A stretch of 64,000 nt of DNA from Halolamina rubra (GTDB lineage: Archaea > Halobacteriota > Halobacteria > Halobacteriales > Haloferacaceae): contig NZ_BBJN01000039.1 in NCBI RefSeq assembly GCF_000739555.1, positions 62,001-126,000 on the forward strand, given 5' to 3'. The position numbers and the translations under genes are program-made. Numbering within the stretch: position 1 is the stretch's first letter; each line of letters starts with the position of its first letter. Under the pieces are notes generated by a model that saw only the letters and a list, made by a program, of their open reading frames with translations, was not told the DNA's origin and did no database searches. Below, piece by piece: positions 1-6,414 of the stretch.

Positions 1-562
1 GCATCAGCGGCGTCAGCACCGCCGCGAGCGCGAGCAGGAACCCGGCGTCGTGAAAGCCTGCGAGGGGGATCCCGGCGCCCCGGTAGCCCGTGAGCACGAT
101 GGCGCCGAAGATCGTGGCCGCGAGCGTCGTCGGCACGCCGACGGTCTCGTCGCTGTCGCTGTCGTAGGCGGTGTACAGTCCGAGTCGCGTGACGGCGGCG
201 GCGACGTACAGCGCGGGGACGGCGACGCCCGCCAGCGCGAGCAGGCCCTCTGCGGAGAGCCCCGACGCCAGCGTCGCCGGCGATCCCCACTCCCGCAGGG
301 AGACGACGGCGACGAGGAACGCGGGCGCGACGCCGAAAGTGGCCACGTCCGCGAGCGAGTCGAGGTAGGGGCCGGCCTCGGTGCCGCCGTACTTCCGGGC
401 GACGACGCCGTCGAGGCCGTCGGCGATGGCCCCGAGCAGCACGAGCCGGGCCGCCAGGCCGACGTCGACGGTCACCGCGACGACCGCGAGAAACCCCAGC
501 GCGGCGTTCCCGACGGTGACGGCGTCGGCTGGCCCGAGGCGACCGATGAACCGCGAGCGCAT
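1..562 (-). CDS. CDP-alcohol phosphatidyltransferase (phospholipid head-group synthase), partial
   Basis: This membrane enzyme would join a CDP-activated lipid to a small alcohol, in haloarchaea typically the archaetidylserine or archaetidylglycerol step of lipid synthesis. The reading frame is open from the ATG at 562 to the window edge, so the C-terminus is missing. The family signature D-x2-D-G-x2-A-R-x7-G-x3-D-x3-D is complete, with Asp48, Asp51, Asp68 and Asp72 as expected metal and substrate ligands. Hydrophobic segments flank it at residues 15-45, 75-95 and further on, consistent with a multi-pass protein. The substrate cannot be told from the visible part; archaetidylserine synthase is the most likely role. 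It diverges from the halocyanin gene across about 130 bp. Confidence 0.85.
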   Translation of the reverse strand, partial: MRSRFIGRLGPADAVTVGNAALGFLAVVAVTVDVGLAARLVLLGAIADGLDGVVARKYGGTEAGPYLDSLADVATFGVAPAFLVAVVSLREWGSPATLASGLSAEGLLALAGVAVPALYVAAAVTRLGLYTAYDSDSDETVGVPTTLAATIFGAIVLTGYRGAGIPLAGFHDAGFLLALAAVLTPLM

Positions 563-689
563 GTCCGGCCCGTCGGCCGGCCCCGGTTTACGTGTTTACA
601 TCCGGACGACGGCCGCGGGTCCGGCGGAGCCGCGCCGCGATCGCTCCGGAATCACGCCGCCTAAATCGCTCGGGTTCCAACCCCGGCGT

Positions 690-1130
690 ATGGAGCGCCG
701 ACGCTATCTCGTCACCGCGGGCGCCGCCGCCGCGGCGAGTCTCGGTGGCTGTCTCGGGCTGACCCGGGGGGAGAACACCGAGTTCGACGTGGGGATGCGC
801 CCCACCGCGTACGATCCGCCGGAGATCACCGTCGCGCGGGGGGAGGAGGTCGTCTGGGAGAACACGGGTACCCGCGACCACACGGTAACCGCCTACGAGG
901 CGTCGCTGCCCGACGGCGCCGCCTTCTTCGCCTCGGGTGGGTACGAGGACGAGCAGGCCGCCCGCGACGCCTGGGCCAACGGCGCCGGCGGCGCGCTGAG
1001 CAACGGCGAGCAGTTCAGCTACACGTTCGAGATCCCCGGCGAGTACGAGTACTTCTGCATCCCCCACGAGAGCGGCGGGATGATGGGGACCGTGATCGTC
1101 GAGGACCGCACGCCGACGGCGACGGAGTAG
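690..1130 (+). CDS. Halocyanin-like blue copper lipoprotein
   Basis: A small type 1 copper protein of 146 residues that would carry single electrons at the outer face of the membrane. The N-terminus has consecutive arginines (3-5), a short hydrophobic stretch and a lipobox LGGC with Cys21, which suggests Tat export followed by lipid anchoring. The cupredoxin domain follows. The expected copper ligands are visible: His64 in RDHTV, then Cys123, His126 and Met131 in the C-x2-H-x4-M pattern near the C-terminus. The ATG at 690 was chosen because it puts the signal sequence at the N-terminus and has a TAAAT element about 25 nt upstream; the longer upstream reading frame lacks a signal peptide. The redox partner is not evident from the neighbours. 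Confidence 0.9.
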   Translation: MERRRYLVTAGAAAAASLGGCLGLTRGENTEFDVGMRPTAYDPPEITVARGEEVVWENTGTRDHTVTAYEASLPDGAAFFASGGYEDEQAARDAWANGAGGALSNGEQFSYTFEIPGEYEYFCIPHESGGMMGTVIVEDRTPTATE

Positions 1131-1161
1131 GCGTCGACGGCGCGGTCGCTCGTCGCCGGTG

Positions 1162-1173
1162 AAAAAGCGAAAA
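1162..1173 (-). terminator. Oligo-T terminator of the rps15-rps3ae operon
   Basis: Read on the minus strand, runs of four and five T lie 30-42 nt beyond the rps3ae stop codon, between two convergent genes. Oligo-T tracts are the usual archaeal termination signal. There is no start codon downstream that would make this a promoter. Confidence 0.5.
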
Positions 1174-1202
1174 GCGCGTGAATCCGTTGCCGAGCGGCGG
1201 CG

Positions 1203-1844
1203 CTACTCCTCGACGGCCTCGTCGACGTCCTCCTCGTCCACGTCGACGGAGGCCTCCTCCTCGGCCGCGACCTCCTCGGGTCGGGCCTCGAGCGTCAGCT
1301 TCTGGACCTCGACGCGGCGCAGCGGGTAGATCTCCTTGGCCTCGCCGTAGATGGCGGAGGAGACCCGCCCCTCGACGACGCTGTCGACTAGCTGCTCGAA
1401 GCTGCGCTCCTCGGCGGCGTCCTCGACGATGTCGACCATCACCGAGCGGATCGCCTGCTCCTGGGAGCGGTCGGCCTTCTGGGTCGTCAGCGCGACCGGC
1501 TGGATCTTGACGCGGTAGTCGTCCGTGGTCAGCAGCGTGACCGTGGCGGCGACCTTCGAGGCGCCGCGGCGGACCAGCGAGCGCAGGTAGTCCCGCGTGA
1601 GTTCGTACTTGATGAACTCGGTGTAGGCGGCGTCGCTGCCCACGTCGTTGATCTTGAACGTCAGCTTGCTGTTGTTCTGTCCCTGGTCGCCCTCCATCTC
1701 GCCCTGCGTGGTCTCGATGGTTCGGCCGACGACCTGGTTCGGTTCCTCAGCGACAGTCTCACCGATCTCGGCCCGGTCGAACTGCTCGGGCGCGAGCACG
1801 GTGTACCATCGTTTGCCTTCGATCGTTGTGGATTTCTCGCTCAT
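1203..1844 (-). CDS. rps3ae: 30S ribosomal protein S3Ae (eS1)
   Basis: Archaeal/eukaryotic-type small-subunit ribosomal protein of 213 residues, close to the usual length. The N-terminal segment with KRWYTVLAPEQF and the central KLTFKINDVGSDAAYTEF stretch are characteristic of the family. The C-terminus is a run of acidic residues, a typical halophilic extension. The ATG at 1844 overlaps the TGA of pcc1 by ATGA, so translation is coupled, and no better start exists because upstream codons belong to pcc1. It is the last gene of the leftward operon rps15 - RecJ-like - pcc1 - rps3ae, an order known from other haloarchaea. Confidence 0.97.
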   Translation of the reverse strand: MSEKSTTIEGKRWYTVLAPEQFDRAEIGETVAEEPNQVVGRTIETTQGEMEGDQGQNNSKLTFKINDVGSDAAYTEFIKYELTRDYLRSLVRRGASKVAATVTLLTTDDYRVKIQPVALTTQKADRSQEQAIRSVMVDIVEDAAEERSFEQLVDSVVEGRVSSAIYGEAKEIYPLRRVEVQKLTLEARPEEVAAEEEASVDVDEEDVDEAVEE

Positions 1845-2083
1845 GTGTTGTCGGTGTCCCGCGCCGTCTCGCAGACGGCGTCGGCGACAGTCAGGTTGAC
1901 GAGGTAGTCGTCGACGGAGGCGGCCAGCCCGCCAGCGTCCTCGCGGACGATGGTGGTCCGGACCGCGTCGCCGTCGACGGCCGTCGTCATCGCATCGGTG
2001 TTGTCGGGAGCGAGCGCGGCGGCCACGACCCGCGCGTCTGCGTGGGTCGTCGAGATCGTCGCCTCGTGGGTCGCCTCGCTCAT
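1841..2083 (-). CDS. pcc1: KEOPS complex subunit Pcc1
   Basis: An 80-residue protein, the dimerising subunit of the KEOPS complex that makes threonylcarbamoyl-adenosine at tRNA position 37. The short alpha/beta fold with the central AALAPDN segment and the C-terminal VDDYLVNLTVAD helix matches archaeal Pcc1 in length and pattern. It overlaps both neighbours by four bases (ATGA), the upstream RecJ-like gene and the downstream rps3ae. Its location in a ribosomal protein operon supports the call. The catalytic Kae1/Bud32 subunits are not in this window. Confidence 0.9.
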   Translation of the reverse strand: MSEATHEATISTTHADARVVAAALAPDNTDAMTTAVDGDAVRTTIVREDAGGLAASVDDYLVNLTVADAVCETARDTDNT

Positions 2084-3224
2084 AGCGCCTCCCGGAACGC
2101 GTCCGTGAACTGTTCGGTGTCGGTGTCGAAGCGCGCCCAGCCGGCGTCGTCGGTGCCGTGGCCCGTGCCGTCGACCGCGTCCGCGGCGGCCGCGACGGCG
2201 TCGCCGATCCCCGACTCGCCCGCGGCGGCCGCGGCCCCGTCGGCCACGGCCAGCGCGACCGGTTCGGGCGACCGGAACGCCCGCGCGAGGCGGGCGACCG
2301 CCGGCAGGACCGCGGCGTCGGCGTCCCCGCAGTCGAGGACCCAGACGCCGTGGTGCCGGGCGGTAGTGGCCGATCGCAGCGCCGCGTGGACGGTCGCCCC
2401 GTACTTCCGCCAGGCCGCGAGCGCGGCGTCGCGCGCGTCGTCGGCCCGCTCGCCCAGCGCCAGCGAGATGCCGGCGGCGGGGGCGGTGCGGGCGACGGCG
2501 TCCAGCACGTCGCGTAGCCGCCGAGCGTGGGGAACGGCGCGTCCGGGACGCGGTAGGGGCGGAGCGCGCGCTCGACCGCTCGGGCGGCGCGCTCGGTCGC
2601 CCCATCGGCGGTCACCGTGTCGACGGTGACCAGCGAGGCGAGCCGGCGGTCGAACTCCCCGCCGCTGCCGGCAGCGCGGGAGTCCGCAGCGTCGTCCGCG
2701 TCGGGCTCGAGTTCGGCGACCAGCGCGGCCGCCGCGTCCTCGTCGCCCGAGAACGGGCCGTGCAGCAGCGTCGACGCCGCGAGGCCGGCCGGCACTCCGT
2801 CGGTCGGGATCGCCAGTCCGGGCTCGCGGTCGATCACTCCCGACTCGCGTGCGGCGTCGAGTGCCGCGTCGGCGGCCCGGACGGGTTCGCCCGCGGCGAT
2901 CGTGCCGGCGAGGGCGAGGATCGGGTCCGGGTCGGCGCCGAGTCGGCGAGCCAGCTCGAACGCGCTGGGGCTCGCCGGGCGCTCGAGGGTCGCGTCACCG
3001 TCGACCGCGGTCGGCCCGACGGCGACGGTGACGGCGTCCTCGGTGGCGGTGGCCGCCTCGTCGTCGAGGCGGAGCTGGAACGGGGTTGCGGTCTCGGCAC
3101 ACGCCCGGGCGAGGAGGCCGGCAGCCGCGAGGCTGTCGCCGTCGCTGGCGGCGGCGACCCGGACGAAGGGTGCCGTCGACAGGGCGTCGGCGAGTGGCTC
3201 CTCGACCCGGCGGGCGCTCGACAT
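2080..3224 (-). CDS. RecJ-like DHH-family protein, frameshifted
   Basis: A member of the archaeal RecJ/DHH group found between rps15 and pcc1 in haloarchaea. The N-terminal part (from ATG 3224, one base after the rps15 stop) reads for about 237 codons. Near 2511-2516 the frame breaks, and the remainder continues one frame over to the stop at 2080, which overlaps pcc1. Restoring one base gives about 381 residues with the continuous text GGYADVLDAVART. The first DHH motif is degenerate (SDGD in place of DxDG) and no complete DHH or DHHA1 motif is obvious, so nuclease activity is doubtful. A non-catalytic or GINS-associated role is possible but unproven. The break is probably a sequencing error. 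Confidence 0.7.
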
Positions 3225-3691
3225 CTATCCTTCGAGGATCTCTTCGGCGGTCTCGTAGTCGTACTCGAACTCCGCGTCGATCTCGTCGCCCTGGTAGTAG
3301 TCGACCAGGCGACGGATCTTGGACTCGGTGTTCTGCAGGGCGCGCTTGTTCTGGGCGTCCTGCGGGTTCCGGTCCATGTGGGCGCGCAGGCGGACCGCCC
3401 GCTCCATCAGGTTCCGGAGGTCCTCGGGGAGCTCGTTATCGGCGTCGTTCTCCTCGAGGATCTCGGTGACCTTCTTCCCGGTCGCCAGCTTCACGTCCGG
3501 GATGGGCGTGCCCTTCACCCCTCGTCGCGCAGTTTCAGGCCGATCTGACTGGGTTCGTGGCCCTGCTCTGCGAGTTCGACGACGCGGGATTCGATCTCCT
3601 CCGCGTCGACGTCGCTCCACTCCGGCGGCTCGTCTGCCACGGGGGCGTCCGAACCGGACGACCCGCGGCGGCGTGTGTGCATTCGTGCCAT
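3225..3691 (-). CDS. rps15: 30S ribosomal protein S15 (uS15), frameshifted by one base
   Basis: Archaeal S15 starting at ATG 3691 (MARMHTRRRG, the family's N-terminus; an upstream in-frame ATG at 3745 gives an unlikely extension). The first part ends LKLRDEG followed at once by a TGA at 3515-3517. The continuation VKGTPIPDVKLATGKK is in another frame. The break coincides with a run of four C on the plus strand (3518-3521) where five would restore the frame and the normal length of 155 residues. S15 is essential for ribosome assembly, so a real frameshift is very unlikely. It heads the leftward operon and its stop abuts the RecJ-like start. Confidence 0.93.
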
Positions 3692-3899
3692 TGTCTGAGT
3701 TGGAACGGCACTGACCGCGAAAAGACCGACTACACGTCGGTACACTTCCGCAATCCCGAGCCCGGGCGGTCCGAGCGAGTCAGATTTGCGGCCGTGCTGT
3801 TCCCAACGGTGAGTGACCGGCGAGGGGCTTAATGGCTTTCCATCCGCGGCGTCGACGTCGATGTGGCGTCGACGCAGACGCCGTCTGGCATCGAAGCCC

Positions 3900-3906
3900 T
3901 TAATAA
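3900..3906 (+). promoter_or_regulatory. TATA element of tRNA-Ala
   Basis: The heptamer TTAATAA lies 31-37 nt upstream of the mature tRNA 5' end, as expected for an archaeal promoter with a leader of a few bases. A similar element, GCTTAATGG, occurs at about 3827-3835 with no gene recognised behind it. Confidence 0.55.
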
Positions 3907-3936
3907 CGAAACCGGGGTACGATTGGATGCGTTCGC

Positions 3937-4008
3937 GGGCTCGTAGATCAGTGGTAGATCATCCCCCTGGCACGGGGAAGGCCCGGGGTTCAAATCCCCG
4001 CGAGTCCA
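3937..4008 (+). tRNA. tRNA-Ala (anticodon GGC)
   Basis: A complete cloverleaf of 72 nt. The acceptor stem GGGCTCG pairs with CGAGTCC, including the G3-U70 wobble that is the alanine identity element. The anticodon loop CTGGCAC, held by a TCCCC/GGGGA stem, gives anticodon GGC, which reads GCC, a very frequent codon here. The T arm CGGGG-TTCAAAT-CCCCG is canonical. The discriminator base is A4008 and CCA is not encoded. No intron is present. The rps15 operon runs the other way. Confidence 0.97.
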
Positions 4009-4324
4009 CTCCTTTCGGTCACTTCGTTCCCTCCAGTCGTGGACTCGCGTGGTCTCACTCGCTCACTGCGTTCGCTCGCGAGACCCCCGCGAGTCCACAC
4101 GCACTGGTCAGTTCACCCGAAGGATCTCGTAAGTTCACGACCCTGCGAGTCGACGCTTTCGGTTCACTTCGTTTCCTCGGAAATCCATCTACGACGCCCG
4201 AACCGTCGACGTAGCTTCGACGCCTGTAGACGCCATGTCGGCGAGTGGCCGGCGATCGACCACATGCTACCACTTTCGGCGCTCGGACACCGGGAGTTAA
4301 ACCTCGCTCGCCCGACCGGGCCCC
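4009..4324 (+). repeat. Gene-free stretch with tRNA 3'-end copy and inverted repeats
   Basis: No convincing gene lies between the tRNA and the next coding region. The last 14 nt of the tRNA region (CCCCGCGAGTCCAC, 3996-4009) recur exactly at 4085-4098. The second copy is also one arm of a hairpin: 4041-4049 pairs with 4088-4096 and 4052-4056 with 4080-4084. A near-repeat TTTCGGTCACTTCGTTCC (4013-4030) returns with two inserted T at 4157-4176. These could be remnants of a tRNA-targeted integration or simply the repetitive intergenic DNA common in haloarchaea. A TTAAA element at 4297-4301 serves the following gene. Confidence 0.55.
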
Positions 4325-5185
4325 ATGGCGCTCGCGAACCCCGACCTCTCCGGATCGACGGCGTTCATCACCGGAACCACCCGCGGCATCGGCAAACAGC
4401 TCGCGCTCGCGCTCGCCGAGCAGGGCTGTAACGTCGTCTCGACGGGCAAGACCACCGACGACGACGACTCCGAACTCGGAGGCTCGATCGAGCAGACCGC
4501 CCGCGAGGTGCGCGACCGCGGGCCCGACGCGCTCGCGCTCGAACTCGACCTCCGGGACGAGGAGCGCGTCGAGACCGTCGTCGACGAGGCGATCGACCAG
4601 TTCGGCGAGATCGACATCGTGATCAACAACGCCAGCGCGATCCAGCTGGCGAACGTCGCCGACCTGCCCGCCGACCGGTTCGATCTGCTGACCGACGTGA
4701 ACGTCCGCGGCACCCACGTCGTCGCCCACGAGTTCGCCGAACACCTCGCGGACCAGGACGAGGCGTGGTTGCTGTCGAACTCGCCGCCGATCGTGACCGA
4801 CCGGTCGCCGGGGAAAGCCCCCTACGCGTGGTCGAAGCTCGGGATGTCGTTCATCACGCTCTCGCTCGCCGAGGAGCTGGCGGGCGAGGGCGTCGGCTGT
4901 AACACGTTCTGGCCGGTGACGACGATCGACACCCGCGCGAGCCGCTACTTCGGGCTCGGCACCGAGGACGACTGGCGAACCCCGGAGGTCGTCTCGGACG
5001 CGGTGCTCGAGATCCTCGCGCGGGACCCGTCCGAGTGTACGGGCAACAGCTTCTACGACGAAGCGCTGCTCGGGGAGGCAGGGGTGACCGACTTCTCGGA
5101 GTACAACGTCACCGAGGGCGACCCCGCGCCGATGTCGGCACAGCTGTTCGACCCCGAGTTCGACCGCGAGCGTGATCTACCCTGA
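4325..5185 (+). CDS. Short-chain dehydrogenase/reductase, HSDL2-like
   Basis: NAD(P)-dependent oxidoreductase of 286 residues in the classical SDR fold. The dinucleotide-binding TGTTRGIG motif lies at about residues 16-23, the structural NNAS motif at about residue 101, and the active-site YxxxK appears as YAWSK. The usual serine precedes it in the LLSNSPP segment. The overall pattern, with a long insertion after the second strand, is closest to hydroxysteroid dehydrogenase-like 2 proteins, whose substrate is poorly defined. The ATG at 4325 has a TTAAA element 24-28 nt upstream, so the message is probably leaderless. It is a single gene, convergent with the DUF502 gene. The substrate cannot be inferred. 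Confidence 0.85.
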   Translation: MALANPDLSGSTAFITGTTRGIGKQLALALAEQGCNVVSTGKTTDDDDSELGGSIEQTAREVRDRGPDALALELDLRDEERVETVVDEAIDQFGEIDIVINNASAIQLANVADLPADRFDLLTDVNVRGTHVVAHEFAEHLADQDEAWLLSNSPPIVTDRSPGKAPYAWSKLGMSFITLSLAEELAGEGVGCNTFWPVTTIDTRASRYFGLGTEDDWRTPEVVSDAVLEILARDPSECTGNSFYDEALLGEAGVTDFSEYNVTEGDPAPMSAQLFDPEFDRERDLP

Positions 5186-5229
5186 ACGGGAGCTAGCAGG
5201 CGCCCTCCACGTTCCGACAGCGAAGCTAG

Positions 5230-5940
5230 TCAGTCGAACCACTCCTTTGAGCCGGACATGGCGACGCCGCTGGTGATGATCGCCTGGAACGCCTCCTGGA
5301 CGGTCATGTCGATATCCTGCACCTGGTCGGCGTCGACACAGACCATGAACCCGCCCATCACCGGGTTCGGCGCCATCGGGACGAACAGCACGGACATTCC
5401 GTCGTCGCCGGCATCGTCGGGCACCGCCGAGGTCTGGAACGCCAGCGAGTAGACGCCGCGGTGGGGGAACTCGACCAGTTTTACCTCCTTGAACCCGTTC
5501 GTGTCGCTCTCGAGCATCACGTCGCTCATCTGGTCGAAGCTGCTGTACACCGACCCGACGCCGGGGACGGCTTCGACGTAGCGCCCGACCCCCCGAACCG
5601 CGCCGGCGGTGGAGCTCGTCTCCGCGAGCACGCCCGTGAACACGACGACGGCGACGAGCGCCAGCACCGTCAGCCCCTGTGCGACGACCCCCTCCTGCCC
5701 GCCGGTGAGCCCCAGCAGCGTCAGCACGTGGACCAGCGGGGACAGCAGGTTGCCGAGGAAGTCGACGACGGCGCCCAGCACGATCAGCGTCACCACCAGC
5801 GGGCCCGCGACCGAGACGCCCGAGAACAGCACCTGCCGGGCGGCCTCGAACGTGAAGCGATCGAGCATCGGCGTCGTCGGGACGTACCGGACCACGAGCC
5901 CGACGGCGGTTCTGGTCACGCCGACGATGGTTGCCTTCAT
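5230..5940 (-). CDS. DUF502 family membrane protein
   Basis: Integral membrane protein of 236 residues. Two hydrophobic segments, around residues 40-60 (VAGPLVVTLIVLGAVV) and 85-105, bracket a loop. They are followed by a soluble domain containing the conserved stretch YSSFDQMSDVML and the motif VLFVPMAPNPVMGGF. That combination is typical of the DUF502 family, whose members are widespread but have no firmly established function. The start ATG at 5940 gives the usual length. It stands alone on the minus strand between two plus-strand genes, so no operon hint is available. Confidence 0.85.
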   Translation of the reverse strand: MKATIVGVTRTAVGLVVRYVPTTPMLDRFTFEAARQVLFSGVSVAGPLVVTLIVLGAVVDFLGNLLSPLVHVLTLLGLTGGQEGVVAQGLTVLALVAVVVFTGVLAETSSTAGAVRGVGRYVEAVPGVGSVYSSFDQMSDVMLESDTNGFKEVKLVEFPHRGVYSLAFQTSAVPDDAGDDGMSVLFVPMAPNPVMGGFMVCVDADQVQDIDMTVQEAFQAIITSGVAMSGSKEWFD

Positions 5941-6109
5941 CGGGGGTCACTCCCGGATACGTGGCCGGAGTTCGGGGTTTGTTACTCGGGAAGTACTGTC
6001 GCAGTTTCGACGATATGTACCTCATAACGAGACGGGTAACGGACACGTGGTTACCAGCTGGTGGCCGTCGACATCGCCGACGGGGAACCGGTGCGCCACC
6101 ATGCGGAGG

Positions 6110-6115
6110 TTTAAC
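6110..6115 (+). promoter_or_regulatory. TATA element of the SelW-like gene
   Basis: TTTAAC lies 28-33 nt before the ATG at 6143, placing transcription start at or beside the start codon. Confidence 0.5.
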
Positions 6116-6116
6116 A

Positions 6117-6140
6117 CGGCCGGGGACCTACTCCCGGCCG
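6117..6140. promoter_or_regulatory. Palindrome over the predicted transcription start
   Basis: CGGCCGGG (6117-6124) and CCCGGCCG (6133-6140) are perfect inverted repeats with an 8-nt spacer. They sit between the TATA element and the ATG at 6143, where a bound repressor would block initiation. No cognate regulator is identified. Confidence 0.4.
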
Positions 6141-6142
6141 TT

Positions 6143-6385
6143 ATGGCATCCGTCGAAATCGAGTACTGCGTCCCGTGTGGCCACCGATCGCGAGCACAGG
6201 AGCTCCAGGCCGAGATACTCGAGGAGTACGGGCTGGGGGTCGACCGCGTCGCGCTGGTGACGGGCGACGGCGGCGTGTTCCAGGTCCGCGTCGACGGCGA
6301 GCAGGTGTTCGACGTCGACACCGACGAGTACGACGCCGAGGCGATCGTCGACACGGTCGGCTCGTACGTCGGCGCGACCGCCTGA
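6143..6385 (+). CDS. Rdx/SelW-family thioredoxin-like protein
   Basis: An 80-residue protein of the selenoprotein W-like (Rdx) family. It opens with the beta strand VEIEYCVPCGHR, which contains the CxxC redox motif at Cys9 and Cys12; cysteine replaces the selenocysteine of animal homologues. The acidic C-terminal half ends in a helix. The family is thought to act in thiol redox control, with partners largely unknown. The ATG at 6143 was chosen over longer in-frame starts because it fits the family length and a TATA element lies about 30 nt upstream. It converges with the formate dehydrogenase gene. Confidence 0.85.
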   Translation: MASVEIEYCVPCGHRSRAQELQAEILEEYGLGVDRVALVTGDGGVFQVRVDGEQVFDVDTDEYDAEAIVDTVGSYVGATA

Positions 6386-6414
6386 AAGAGCCGCCGGGGG
6401 CGATCCCCGACCGA

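Noticed and set aside
3836-3899. A small RNA between the TATA-like GCTTAATGG and the tRNA-Ala promoter.
   Set aside because: A repeated GCGTCGACG was seen, but no stable fold or conserved feature could be supported.
5177-6046. A 289-codon minus frame covering the DUF502 gene region.
   Set aside because: It is an Arg-rich alternative frame of the DUF502 gene; only the 5230-5940 frame shows membrane segments and family motifs.
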